Assembly: GCF_963678635.1 (NCBI RefSeq)
Contig: NC_087069.1
Coordinates: forward strand, 43,168,688-43,228,687
Source of the DNA: Symsagittifera roscoffensis
Lineage: Eukaryota > Xenacoelomorpha > Acoela > Convolutidae
Direction of reading: 5' to 3'
Length of the DNA: 60,000 nt
Numbering within the stretch: position 1 is the stretch's first letter; each line of letters begins with the position of its first letter. Positions 42,431-54,805 of this stretch are shown here, one piece after another. A program made the translations under genes and the position numbers. The notes beneath the pieces were generated by a model. It had not been told where the DNA came from, made no database searches, and saw nothing but the letters and a program-made list of their open reading frames with translations.

Positions 42431-42554
42431 TAGGAAGAAAGAACCTGATACTCTGTGGTATTTCTATGGTCTAAGTGTGTCTGGTGAAGCAAGATTTTTT
42501 CCTGCTGTCCAAACTAAGTGTAAGTTTGAAATTTCATTTAGTTCAATTAAAATT

Positions 42555-42725
42555 TGCATATTCTATGATTAAGAACAGATTTTTGTGTAAAGAGAAAGAT
42601 AATAGGTTTTTGACCTGTTAAAAAATCTGTTGGGTGTTTTGATCCAAGGATTAAATTTTCATATTCTGTTAGTGAATATATTTTTGCTGTGCATTCTCTT
42701 TTTAGTGTAGAGAATCCTATTTCTG
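42555..42725 (-). pseudogene. Gypsy RNase H relic, unit 2
   Basis: An uninterrupted - strand frame reads TQAEIGFSTLKRECTAKIYS, LTEYENLILGSKHP and GQKPIIFLFTQKS. This is the ExxYSTxxRE...TDHKPL pattern of Ty3/gypsy RNase H. The TDH triad is TGQ here, so a catalytic Asp is lost. Confidence 0.8.
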
Positions 42726-42899
42726 CTTGTGTAAAACCTATTGAGTGTTTTCAGAGATTTATTTGTTTCTTTTCTTAAGTAAAACGTCCAAGAAATTTCG
42801 CACGGGTGAGAAAAAATGAGACTTGTCTGGAGCTGTTTTCTTATTTTCATTTAGCATAATCTCATTGTATTTATCTAAAACATTGAACATTCCTAGTTT

Positions 42900-43455
42900 T
42901 TAAATGATTTTTTGAAGGATCTAACTTTGTGATTTTAATTTAACTTAGGACTAGTGGTCAAAAAATATTACTCATAAAAGCAGAAAAAACTCCTGGTTCT
43001 AGTGAGATGTCATAGAAAAATCAATTGAAATTGTACTGTTGGTTTGGTTTCCAATAACGAAACGTGTTAAACGTCGTGATTGTTCATCTAGGGGCAACTG
43101 ATTTTATGCGCTATTCAAGTCTGGTGTTGTATAGTAATGTCCATTATTTTGGAGAGAATTATTTGTTTTCGTTCGATGAGCCAACTGCATTTTTATTCAT
43201 CGATTAGAGAATTTAAGATTCTTGAGTATAATATGATCTTGAGGGATTCGCCTTGTGCTAAGATAATGACTCGGATTTTATATGTATTTACTTTTGGCTG
43301 TTTTTGTTTGATTACAAATAATATAATTCAATTTTATTCGAGAATTTTTAGTAGTCCGCTTACTTCGTCTTGTAGATGTATTGGAACTTCACTTGAGCTC
43401 TGCTTTTTAGAACTGCGTCGAAGATGTAAGGGTGAATGTGTTTTTTTTCGACATC
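42900..43455 (-). pseudogene. Gypsy reverse transcriptase relic, unit 2
   Basis: On -, LDEQSRRLTRFVIGN (43102-43050) matches the RT palm segment before the FG box. Frame-shifted pieces follow around 43030-42900. The YxDD box is not recognisable. Homologous to 46870-46300. Confidence 0.65.
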
Positions 43456-43459
43456 GATT

Positions 43460-44410
43460 TGACAAATTGAGAAATATAGCGCTGGCTTGCATCAAATGCA
43501 AGAATTGATTTACATACATATGCAACTTTATAGTGTTACAATTTCCCATTCTGTTCTTTGTTCCTGGTATAATAACATGACCATAATCTCTGAGTTGCGC
43601 GAATGGTTATGTTTAGCTTTAAAATTCTGAATATCGGTGAGAAACTCGTAATCGTATTATTACAATCGAAAGACCACCGTTCGGATCTTCTCGTGATTTT
43701 TCACACAAATCTTCGTCACTTTCGCAAATTGGATAAAAATTTTTAAATTGTAAATTTGTACAGAAAAATGATTGCTAGATTCGGAAAGAAACATCCAAGT
43801 TTCAACATAGCTCTTTTTTTTAATAAACTGAAACTTTTTTGCTTTGCTTCCAGGATTGGAAGCACATCCTTGTTATTGTACAACTGCGAAAGTCTTTGAA
43901 CAAATTTATTCCTTTTACCTTTCAAATCTCTCGTAAGTAATTGCAGATATCCAAACCAGATGGAGTCAGAGCCTTGATTGAAAATTTTTCAGTGCTTGTT
44001 GTCAATACAACCCACTCTTTCTCAGTTTTTCTTGGTCCTTAGAGTCTTTGTCTGTAAAAATATTTCTCAGTTTATTGAAAATGACTTCATACGGTGGCAA
44101 TTCGGGAAAATCGGGTTTTGCTTTCGTTGTCAAACCATTGAAAGCGTGAAAATCTTTTCGTTTCGCTAGCTTTATAGGCTTTGATAAAAGAGTCCAGAAA
44201 TGATGCTGCACCCAGAAATTTCATTATGTCGAGAAATTGTACATCTCGAAAATTAAAAGATATAAAGTCGTTCGCTTTTTTGATGACTGATGTTTTTTTT
44301 CTGTAATGCGAATCAAACAAGAAAACATGCTTATTGAAGTGGTCTGATTTATGGAAAAAGCTGGGACAATGAAAACACTTGAAGGAGCTATGGGTTTTGT
44401 TAAACACCAT
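43460..44410 (-). pseudogene. Family B DNA polymerase relic, short copy
   Basis: Open stretch 44410-44087 with SFNFRDVQFLDIMKFLGAAS and SFIKAYKASETKRF. 44211-44002 has AKPDFPELPPYEVIFNKLRN and 43925-43743 has LYNNKDVLPILEAKQKSFSL. These are the exonuclease-side and N-terminal blocks of the polymerase, homologous base for base to 40700-39950. Motif A is deleted. It follows integrase sequence with only about 40 codons between. Confidence 0.7.
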
Positions 44411-44499
44411 TTCATAGGGTGATAATGCGAATGTTTATGTGATTTGAGAATTATATGCTAATGAAAATAACTTTACAATTTTTGATCAATTAGTGTTTT

Positions 44500-45060
44500 T
44501 TTATCATCTACAATGATAATACATCGGAGGTATTCTTGTAAGAAACGGTTCAAGTCATGAACTAGTCGATTGGTCCATTGAGCAAGTGATGTTCTAGGTT
44601 TAGTACTACATAGTGTGTAAATGCGTCTACAAGGAACATAATGTATGAATTTCCTTCGGACGATGGTGATTCAGGGCCCCTTGTATCCCATGAGATTCTG
44701 TGGTTAAAAAAGATTAACTTGGCATCTGAAAGAGTCATTTCAAAAGATTTTAATCCATATTGTTGCTTTGGGAAAAAAGAATTTATGCATAATTTTGATT
44801 TTTTTTTCTGATCCAAATGTCCCCTTGCACTTTAAGAGTGTACAGATTAGAGTGTTACTAAGGTTAAACTTAGTGGTAGATATGTTACTTTAGTATCTGT
44901 GTAAGCATATTCAAATATATCTTTGTTTTTTTTATTGAGGTGTTTTTAAATTTTCGAAAATATCTGAGTTATGTTTTGTTTCTTCAGATTGTGGCATCGG
45001 CTTTTCCGGAATTAGTTTTTTCTTTATATCAGAATTTAGTTTGGCGATTAACTAGGTCAA
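44500..45060 (-). pseudogene. Gypsy integrase relic, unit 1
   Basis: The - strand frame 44816-44562 contains NHRISWDTRGPESPSSEGNS and DAFTHYVVLNLEHH, the first catalytic strand region. The preceding part (45060-44820) is frameshifted. Same internal deletion as unit 2, so the deletion predates the tandem duplication. Confidence 0.75.
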
Positions 45061-45589
45061 GAATTTTATAATTTTGAAGTAGGGCAGTTGTTAGTTTAAC
45101 TGGTTTAATGTGCATGGCAAAAAACTTTTTCAATTTTTGACATGATAGAATTATGTTATTAATTGGGTCTTCTAAATAAAATACTTTTTTTTAGGTATTT
45201 TTGAGAGTTTGTTTCTTATGGTCCTGTTAAAATGATTTGTTATTGTGTTTTTAATTGTGTATTCTTTTTATCCATGATGAATATGATCTGGGTTTAAATG
45301 GGTTATTTCTTGATAAATTGGCTTCATAGTGGTTGTTTTGGCAATCTAAATGAATGTGAAATAACCTAATTGGTTGATGTCTTTGTTATCGGAGTCAATT
45401 TTGAGTGCTTATCTAGATTTTAATCGTGGCGATGTTTCATCTTTAGAAAGAAAGAACATGATGCTTTGTGGTATTTCTATGGTTGTTTTTCGTGCAAGAA
45501 ATTTTAGTGGCGTCTTTCCACTAAGTTTGTCTGGTAAAGCAAGGTTTTTATCTGTCGTCTAAACTTGTTGCAAGTTTTAAACTTCATTA

Positions 45590-46830
45590 GCTTTAATTGA
45601 AATTTGTATATTTTGTGATTAAGAATAGATTTTTTTGTATAGAGAAAGATAATATATTTTGACCTGTAAAAAAAATGTTGGATGTTTTGATCCAAGGATT
45701 AAATTTTCATATTCTGTTTGTGTAGATAGTTTTGCTGTGCATTCTCTCTTTAGTGTAATTCAGCTTGTGTGAAAACTATTGAATTTTTGATGTTACAATC
45801 TTCTTGTTTGTTCCTTTATGCGATTGTAAAAGTGCTGCGCCAATTCCAAAATTGGATGCGACCCACATTACATAAAGTGATTTGTTTGTGTCTGGTCTAG
45901 TATTTGAGGTTTGTTCGCTTAGGTTTTTTTAATTTCGCCGAACTATTTTTATGCTGTAGCGTCGATTTAAACCTTTTTTTGACAAGTATGTTGTAAAATG
46001 GTTTCTGATATGGTTGCATTTTATAAACAGATTTGCTTAAGAAGTTTAACCAACCAAGGGAAATTTGTCTTTTCTTTTCAGTAGATAGTGCTTGAAGAAT
46101 TAAAAGTGCGTTAAGTTGTGATTTTAGAGATTTAATTGTTTTTCCTTAAGTAATATTTCCAAGAATATGTCCGAGACCACGGGTGAGGAAAAATGAGACT
46201 TGTCTAGAGATGCTTTCATAATTTCATTTAGCAAATTCTCATTGTATTTATCTAAAACATTGAAGGTTTCATGTTTTTTTATGATTCTGTGAGGAAATGA
46301 TTTAAATTTGTGATGACCATTTAACCTAGGACTAATGGTCGAAAAATTCCGCTCATAAATGCAGAAAAAAACTTCTGGTTCTAGTGAGATGACAGAGAAA
46401 AATCAATTGAAGTCGTACTGTTGGTTTCCAATAACGAATCCTGTTAAACGTCGTGATTGTTCATCTAGGGGCAATTGATGATATGCGCTATTCAATTCTG
46501 CTGTTGTTTAGTAATGTCCAATTATTTTGGAGAGAATTATTTGTTTTCGTTCGATGAGCCAACTGCATATTTATTCATCGATTACAGAATTTCAGATTCT
46601 TGAGTCTAATACTATCTTGAAATATTCGCATTTTGCTAAAATAATGACTGGGTTTATATATGTATTTAATTTTAGCTGTTTTCTTTGATTTTTGATGAGA
46701 TAATTCCATTTTGTTCGGGAATATTTAGTAGTCCGCTTACTACGTCTTGTACATGTATTGGAATTTCACTTGAGCTCTGCTTTTTAAAACTGCGTCGAAG
46801 ATGTAAGGGTGAATGTTTTTTTTTTGACAT
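45590..46830 (-). pseudogene. Gypsy RT and RNase H relic, unit 1
   Basis: On -, LPLDEQSRRLTGFVIGN (46475-46425) is the RT segment. 45770-45600 carries the RNase H counterpart in broken frames. Homologous to 42555-43455 of unit 2. Confidence 0.65.
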
Positions 46831-46899
46831 CGATTTTTGATGTTGCATAAACCTTGAGGTATTTGAGTAATAGATCTGCTAATAAATAAAACCGTATTT

Positions 46900-49800
46900 G
46901 ATTTATTTGAGAGTGCTGGAAGTTAAACATTGTTAGAAAGTGTTGTTGTTCCATCCTCTAATTTGCAAATTGAAAAGTTGCATTCGTTTCGCAATTTCCA
47001 ACAACCCTAGAGGAAGTGTGATTTTGTAAGGAGAGTTGTTGTATATATAACAATAGTTATTTGAACCTGTTTTGTTGCGTTTTTGATTGATGATATTGTT
47101 ACTCTAAAGAATTTTTGGATTTGTCTGAACTCAAGGTCAGACATGTGAACAATTGTGTTTTGATCGTTATTATTTTGGTTATTTGTGTTGATTGAAATAG
47201 TATGTGATTTTAATGGTTTAAATTGTCTACGTTGTTGGTTACAAATGGGATGAACGTTTGAAAAGAGCGGAAATTGTTCATGAAGTCCTTGAAAAGTATT
47301 TAAAACCTTAATATTCATTCATATGATTGTATCTTTACTTTGTAATTTATAATTTAGGATAAAAATTGTTGGTATGTATTTAGTAAAAAATGGTATACCA
47401 ATTACCTATTGTTTTGTGTTTAATATCTGAATAAAAAACAATTGTTTAATTGGTTTTACTAGAAATTTTTTTTGGTTCCATTGTTCTTGATGGTACAAGA
47501 GTCGATTGGTTTTTTTTTTATAAGTTAATAAAATTGAGCGTTGTGCTGAAGCTAATCTGCTTGAAGTTTTGGAAAAGGGAAGTTTGGAGTGTAGTGAAAG
47601 TATCTCATTCCAGGTATTCACTTTAATGATATTTGGTTCTTCTCATGGATCTGTTTTAAAAAAAATTCAAGGTCTGGTGGTTGAAAACTTTTGTTTTTCG
47701 GGATTTCTAACAGAAGTGGAACTGTCCAATATTCTTCTCTAGGCGGGGCTGTTTTTGATTTCGGTGTTGTTTTTGATATAAATACTCAAATTTGCATGAT
47801 TGTCAACCTTATTAAGAGCTGAACCTCATTAATTTTTTTGGTCATTGTTATTTTCGTTAAAAATAGAGTTAAGATATTCATTTTGATAATTCTCAGAGTT
47901 AGCTGGGATTTCATATTCGTTTTGTTATTTCAACATATAAACAAAATAAGTGCTTTTGTTTTCACTTTGTTCATCTGTGCTTTCACAGTGTATATAATTT
48001 AGTCGCACTTCTGAAGTTTCCGTGTCTTCTCTTCCTGGTGGTCTCTTTTTTTCCATTTGGAGCTAATATCAATTTATCTGAGTCTGGTGTTTTAAAGTTA
48101 TAATTTTATCTGTCTGATTACTGTTAATCACTTTGAAGTGGTGCTCGAGAATTTTTTGGTGGTCTTTTTTTGGTAGGTATTATTTGTACTTCCATAATTA
48201 AAAGAACTTTCAGGAGGTCTTTAATTGCTATTCGAGGAGTTTCAAGCTGTAATATTTGGAAAATTCTTATAACAGTTGTTTGAATAATTTCTCTTGCGGT
48301 TGACTGAAGAATGTCTAGAACAATCAGATGAGTAATATCGATTGTGGTTGTGGGAATAAGATCAATATCTATGATAGTTGCAATAAATATTTTATCAAAT
48401 TTAGATCTTGAATCTTTATTCCTGTAATGGTTTTTTTTTATCATTCGATCGACTCTTTTTTGTGAATAATGTTGTGAAATTAGTCTATGTGGGTTTTGTC
48501 CACAAAATTTGTTGGTAAATGGTGATTGAGACCTGCTGTTTCTATGGCCAGGTGGAAGTGATTTTCTTCAGCTATTTTTGCTTTGAATACTTTTGTTTGG
48601 TAAATTTTGGTCTTTCTCCATGTAATGGTAAGAGGGTTTATTCGGCTTTTAATTTTTCGGTAGTCGGTTTGATTTATATTGTTGTCTTTGTCTACATTCA
48701 GCAATACTGTGGTCGTATCTACGGCAATAATTACACCACTTTTTTAAATGAGGGCTGTCCTTTAAAGTTTGGGCTAATTTTATAATATTTGATTATTTAG
48801 GTGGTTTTTTTCTGTTAACTCACTATCGGAGTATTGAATATTATTTATGTGTGACTTTATTGTCTTAATATTGTTGACAAACTGTTATTTTAAACCTTGT
48901 ATTCTTTTCAATTTCCTTGTCATTTCAATTGACTCCAATTCGTCTACAAAATTGCGGAAATCTAAATCCCGTTTGTGATTTGATGATGAATTGGATGCTC
49001 CTTTTATTTTGCTGTTTTCCTAAATTGTGGTTTTAAGTTCATCATCAAAAATTCGGTCATTTTTGTGTTTTTGTAGTCGTTTGTGTTTGAAGAAGATTGT
49101 TTTTCGTAGCATAATTACGATTCTCTCAGCGAGTTTTGCAGTTTTTTATTTGTTTTATAGTTTCATTTGGAAGTCTGCAAGAACTCTTGATTTTTCTTTC
49201 TGAATCAAATTTTTTTGAAAAATTTTGTGTAAAACATTTTCACTCGGATTTAATTTCTATGGGTAAGACTGAAAAACTTTTTTGGGTTCCACAGTCGAGT
49301 CGGCTTGTATCACTGCTGTACGAATATGGATCAAGTTTTGATGAAGTGGTGTATTTATAAATACTGATCCTATATTTAATTTTTGGTTCCTGTGACAGCA
49401 ATTAAATAACCCTCTACTGAGTATTTAGGGTATGTTCCAGTGAAAACCATTAGCGTTATGTTTGATGTTATAGATGATCCGCCTATAAGGCATGGATTCA
49501 TCGTCATTTGAATTGATCCTGCTGTTTTTGTTTTTTTCTGTAAAACTTGTGAGTTGATTTTTGGTAATTTCATGTTTTTGAAATTATTGAGTTAAATTAA
49601 TTTCAATTCTCAATCATTCTGGTTGATAGCCTTGAGTGTTCGTTTGATACTAAGGTTGTTTCTGGATCTAATATTTCATTAATTACTCTTATGATTGCTT
49701 AAATATTTTCTCTTGCTGTTGATTGAAGAATGAATAGAACAATCATTTGAGTAATATTGGTTACGCATGTCGGCATGTGATCGTTTTCTATGACAGTTGG

Positions 49801-50520
49801 AATAAAGACTTTTATTAGAGTGTAATCTTGGATACTTGCTCTGATTATTTTGACTATTCGATCGACTAAATCTGTTTTGTGAATAGTATTCTGAACTTCG
49901 TCTACCGGGGGATTGTCAACGAAAATTGTTGGTATATGGTAATTGTGATCTGTTGTTTCTATACCTAAGTGGAATGGGTTTTCCTGGGCTTTTATTGCTT
50001 TCAAAACTTTAGTTTGGAAATTTTTGTTCTTTCATCATTTATTGGCAAAAAGATTTATTCGGTTTTATATATTGTGTCCTTTTTGATTACATTCAGCATT
50101 ACTGTCTCTGTATCTACAGCAGTAGTGTCAGCATTTTTTAAATCGAGGTTTTCCTTCAAAAATTGGGTTTTTTCTTACATACTGAGGATGTGGATGAATT
50201 TTCTGCTATCGGAGTCTTGAATATTTTAATGTGTCACGTAGTATTCCTCTATCATTGCTTGGGGCTGAATGATGATTGAAAAGCAAAATTTCGTTAGCTG
50301 AGGAGAGGAACTTTATCAGAGGGGTGAGATCCCATGTACTTGAATCAGAGCTCAGGAAATCTTTTAATATTTTGTACAATTGAAAAAACCATCTTTGCAC
50401 TTTTTGCTGATAAACTTCTAAGAACAAAGATTTTTTTGATTTCAAAGTGCATTTTGGATGAAAAAGTAAGATTGGTGTCTTACATGCGTTCACGTACTGA
50501 ATCAACAAAGTACCATACAC
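46900..50520 (-). pseudogene. Gypsy gag relic, two partial copies
   Basis: CNYCRRYDHSIAEC at 48735-48694 on - is a perfect CX2CX4HX4C zinc knuckle in one frame, preceded by basic residues. A second, broken version lies at about 50150-50085. Surrounding frames (48444-48124, 48704-48480, 50004-49699) share ENxFHLxIET, HH(L/I)PT and FVD words, showing that 47600-48800 and 49560-50220 are duplicates. Frame 47318-47007 is the gag/pol spacer side. It lies upstream of RT on the same strand, as expected for a Ty3/gypsy element. No LTRs identified. Confidence 0.6.
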
Positions 50521-50599
50521 AAGTATTGTGTACTGGACAAAGGTTACGGAACAGTGTTTTACAGTCTAGTTTGTAAAAATTTCCCGCTTTTTCTTTTGT

Positions 50600-52400
50600 G
50601 CAACAACCATTGTCTACTTTTTCTGGAGATTTAGTCACAAAAAGTAGAATATTATTAAAGGAAACTGAAAACGCAAAAAAAATTGTGTGCCTGTTCCCAT
50701 TTTTTCATTTTGAATATTTAATATTTTTCTCCCGCGACTATCGTTTCTGTTAGTTGCCCCAAGTGAAGTTATTTCAAATCTCAAGCTTTTTACACTAAGT
50801 TTTTGATACTGCGCTGCTCAGCTGCATCTTGTGAAATCAAGTCAAATCTAGAATGTAAGTACCTGCTTTCTCTGTTGTAACATAATGACAACAAGGAGAA
50901 GTTGTATCTGATAAACAATTGCCTTCCACCCCAAATCATTCTAAGCTCTCTCAAATGACTTTAGTGCCAATGTTTTTTAAGCACAAATGACTAAGCTCTC
51001 TCAAGCTCTCTGATGTTCAAAAAAATTTGCATGAAAAGATTCGACAAAAGCAAAAATTGTATTCATGGCAACGGATATCTTTCTTGCTGGGAGCTTTATT
51101 GAAAAATATATTTTTTCCTCAATGAGTTCGTTTTGACGGGATCGAATGATAAAAGTGTTGGCTCTGGTATTGATGTAATTGTACTGAGCAGTTTCCCCTT
51201 CCGGATTCCATTGCAAAATTGATAAGATTCAGCTAGGGAATTTCTTCTTGTAAACAGCGATCAATCAACAGTTTTCAGACTAACTTTCGGATTATCAGGC
51301 AACATGTATTAGGTCCAGCTATTTTTAGCTTAATTCAAATTTCGCCTGTGATATCTCTTTGATGTTTTTAAAGCTGTTTTTAAAGCTGTGTTTTTAATCT
51401 GTAGAGTCGTAAATACGTGATAATTCATGTACTGTCCTGTAAATCTTATGTCTCCATTTTAGATTTTGGAAGTTGAAGGAATACAACTCAGCAAAGAGTT
51501 TTTGTATCAACTACATAAATATTTTCAATAATATCACTATTATTCATCTGGGAATTTTTTCTTATAATGTCGTAAGAATATTGAAGATAATCATCTCTTT
51601 TTCCACTCAACAAAAACCCTTGTCTGACTTTGTTCAATTTTACAACCAAAGTATTACTCAAATTGTAATTTGAATGATAAACACTGGTTGATCCTCAGGT
51701 ACAAAAAAGGCAATGTTTTGTGTTAATTTTTCTACTAATACATTATACTAATACTCTATTCAAAACTTTGTGCATCCAGTTAATTTCAAACTTTGAGGTT
51801 CGTGGCAACAGCTAAATCAACAATACCTGGATACAACCCAGGATCACTACGCATTGATTCAATCTTTCTTTTTTTCTCGGAGCTATCACTCTCATAAATG
51901 AAATTAAAATTTCGCTCAGAATTGTTTTGGTACAATGAAGGGCACGATTTTACTGTTGTTGCAACAAAAGAAATAAGTTAAGAACTTAAAAAATCGCCAA
52001 AAAATCGATTTAGTTCAACAGAGATTGTTTTCTGTGTTTGGTTTAATCTACGCGGGATTATCCCCTTTAATTTTAAGGTAATTTTGTGTCGAATTATCGA
52101 ACTGTTGACGACAGCTTGTAAAATTGATCCACATGAAGCAGCAGCATTTGAGTAAGCCTGGTGACTCTGGTTTGATCGGGGCTCATTGCAAAAGCTCAAC
52201 GAGAAAAAAAAGTGCGACTTTTGCAAAATAATGTTTTAGAGTTCTTGTATTGTAATAGCAGCATCGGATAATCGCTGCAATCACAAGCCAAAACCCATTG
52301 AAGTGATATTGACATTTCAAAGATTTTTCTTGTTAAAAAAAATTTGTTCAGCTTCATTTACTTGGTATACACAATCAAGCAGGTATAAGTTGATCCATTC
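50600..52400. other. No gene recognised
   Basis: AT-rich with a few short open frames (51001-51216 and 51978-52226 on -, 51473-51673 on +). No domains, no clear repeats shared with the rest of the window. Confidence 0.45.
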
Positions 52401-52421
52401 CCTCTGATACAGACAGTTGAA

Positions 52422-52862
52422 TCACACTAAAAGTAAAATCTCAGCAACGTCAAGCTGAGTTGATCCGCTATTAAAAGTTTTAGGCTCGGGCGAGAAACCT
52501 CTGTTCCATGTCAACCAGGAACTAACGCACCATGAATCACAAACTACGAACCATGAGTGATACGAACGACCAGAAAAATCTACAGAGCTTTGCGAACTAG
52601 CGCTGCGATATACCACTAGTTGCAAACGAGCAACCGGGTCAAAGCAATGCGAACGAGCATAGCGATCAACCCGCTGTTGCGAGCGTGCATCATGGACGAT
52701 ACGATAAGTCAGGACAAACCCACTAGTAGTAGGTTCATTCCAGAATTGATCCAAACGTAATCCGATCGACCTATCTAGTGACCGATCTTGCGGGTGCGGA
52801 TCTCTCTTGCGGTCATGAGAGAGACTCTCACACCGATTGATTGATAGAGGATGCTCTGCCAT
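52422..52862 (-). other. 146-codon open frame in GC-richer patch, doubtful
   Basis: The longest ATG-initiated frame of the window, rich in Arg, Ser and Asp, with no signal peptide and no recognisable domain. The patch 52440-52960 has more CG dinucleotides than its flanks and contains GCGAGCGTCTTCC twice (52943, 52970). The elevated GC alone lowers stop-codon frequency, so the frame may be chance. A promoter or LTR-like region is equally possible. Confidence 0.2.
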
Positions 52863-52999
52863 ACGAACGTGTGCAAGCCGATCGCGAAACGGCTTGTGAG
52901 TTTAGAGCGGAGGTATGAGAATTCATTCAGCAGACGAAAGACTGCGAGCGTCTTCCTAATGGAAAATCAGCGAGCGTCTTCCAGAGGAACAACAGGAGA

Positions 53000-54560
53000 A
53001 ACAAACAATTGAAAAGTAAACCCCCAATTTTTGACGCTCGAGTTTGCGGATACATGCATTTCCAATGTAACTCCTTTGATTTGAGATATTTCGAAGCTAT
53101 CTTTTCCTAAAAAGCTCAGGGATGGTAACTTTCAGATGGTAAGTTTAAGAATTTTTGTTCTTGAGCGCTCGAAATTTCTTTTTTTTGGTAGGTTTCAGAT
53201 AGTAAGTTTCAACAAAAATGAAGTTTATGTTGAGCTAGAGTATGCGAATAAAAGCTAATGTATCATAGAATAACATTTTTTTGAAAAACCCACTAAATAC
53301 TTATTTCATCTTAATTCTATCCCCTCGGAATATCTGGTGAAAAAGTTGGCTAACATTGATCGTTCGTAAACTTAGCAGCAATGGTTGACAACTCACGAGG
53401 GTTAGCAGCCAAAAACTTATTTTTGAGGTCAGAAAAAGTCGATTTTGGTTGCTTTCATGGGTTTTGGTTTGGTTTTATGGACTTATTATTACGAAAATAT
53501 TTTCAGGAAATAAAAGAAAGTTGGGCCTAGAGGGCCTCGAACCAGCGCCAAAGGACTTTTGTATTTCTAATTCACAGCCAACGCGGCTTGTTTGTCTCGT
53601 TTGGCTTGTTTGACTAACTGTCTTTATAGTTGAAGCTAAAGTTTGATAAACTGCTTTTCACAATTTTTTTTCAGGTATGAACAAAACAGACTTTTTTGTA
53701 AAAAAAAAACCTTAGAGAAGATTCCGTATATAAATGAGCTCAGGGGTTCAATGATTTTCAAAAGTATGAAAAGCTTATTTCAGAGTGGCTAGTTAAAAAG
53801 TCAAACGTCCTCTTGGGAGACAAAAACTACCACGTCCTGAGCACAAACATTCTGCAAATTTCTTCGACTTCCAGAACCATGAAAATTTAGACATTGATCA
53901 ACTTGTACTCATGTATATATGACTTTTAGGTTTAACTTGAAAAACTATTTTAAAAGTTTCTGCAAACAGCTTATGCTCAGTTCTCGATATGTTGGCGTCT
54001 AAAGATGTAAGTCTTTTTGTTGGATCCAGACATTAGAGAAAATGCTTCATAACCATTAGCAAGATCTCATCGGTTAGCAAAAATAAAAAAAGAGTCTGCA
54101 TAAAATGACAGTTCTGAAGGAAACAACCACTTTGAACACAAAGGTTTTCATCCTTTGCTTGGAAATTGTAACAAAAACATTTTCAACCTATAATAGTTTT
54201 CGCTGATTTTAATGATAATATAGGCTTCAAAATTGGCAGCGGACCCAATTTGTTCTTAATTCCTACTAAATTATGAGCCCTTTTAATTACGCATTTATCG
54301 CTATCAAGGCGGAAATTTGAATTAGTTGAGAGCAGATTTTCTTCCTATTGTTGCCAAACCTTCAGCAAATGGTTTTCAATCAATTCATGTGCCTTAAAAT
54401 ATGCGTCAGAAAAATTTTATATGATATATTCGAAGCATTAATTTTTTTTTGCTGAGCTTCCTTAGTCTGAAAACCTTGCTTAAATTTTTGCGTGTTTTTT
54501 GGGTTATATTTTGTAGTCTACAACTGCGTAACTAACGCTTCCGTTTCAAGCCGGATGGAT
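53000..54560. other. No gene; one tRNA-like 3' half
   Basis: On -, GCTGGTTCGAGGCCC at about 53560-53546 fits box B (GGTTCGANNCC) exactly. The bases TTGGCTGTGAATT about 40 upstream loosely fit box A. The arms do not fold into a full cloverleaf. Otherwise featureless AT-rich sequence. Confidence 0.35.
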
Positions 54561-54578
54561 GGTATCTGATTGGATGAT

Positions 54579-54645
54579 ATCTGATTGGCGTCCCTGATAT
54601 CAGCTTTGTCATGTTTTCGGCTGATATCAAGGACGCCAATCAGAT
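54579..54645. repeat. 26-bp-arm hairpin
   Basis: ATCTGATTGGCGTCCCTGAT plus 6 more bases at 54579-54604 pair with 54620-54645, with one mismatch that becomes a wobble pair in RNA, around a 15-base loop. A partial third copy (TATCTGATTGG) lies at 54563. The size resembles a miRNA precursor or a tiny foldback element; nothing else supports either. Confidence 0.8.
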
Positions 54646-54724
54646 AATTAAAAGTTTAAGGACCATTACAGTGAAACGATCGAATATCCCTTGTCAGTTG
54701 AAATATTTGCCAGTGACCTTTAAA

Positions 54725-54805
54725 TTTCAAGGTTTTTCTTGTGCTTCTCTTGTGGTTTTCAAGGTTTTTCTTGGTTTTTCAAGGTTTCAAGGTTTTTCTT
54801 GTGAC
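54725..54805. repeat. TTCAAGGTTTTTCTTG tandem repeat
   Basis: About four imperfect copies of a 16-20 base unit TTTCAAGGTTTTTCTTGTG. A + strand open frame through it (54611-54931) is repeat-driven and not called a gene. Confidence 0.8.

Larger units (their letters stand above)
39630..43455 (-). repeat. Gypsy/polymerase tandem unit 2
   Basis: Homologous to 43455-46830 along its whole length with indels (offset 3.0 to 3.8 kb). The shared start word is ACAAATTGAGAAATATAGCGCTGG at 43462 versus 39630. Contains, read on -, RT, RNase H, integrase and then polymerase sequence. Confidence 0.85.
43455..46830 (-). repeat. Gypsy/polymerase tandem unit 1
   Basis: Upstream (on -) copy of the composite unit. 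It is 0.4 kb shorter than unit 2, partly because the polymerase motif A region (39800-39945 equivalent) is deleted at 43645. Confidence 0.85.

Noticed and set aside
52422-52862. 146-codon - strand frame considered as a host gene
   Set aside because: Lies in a CG-rich patch where long frames are expected by chance. Composition is Arg/Ser-rich without domain, and there is no paralogue or splice support.
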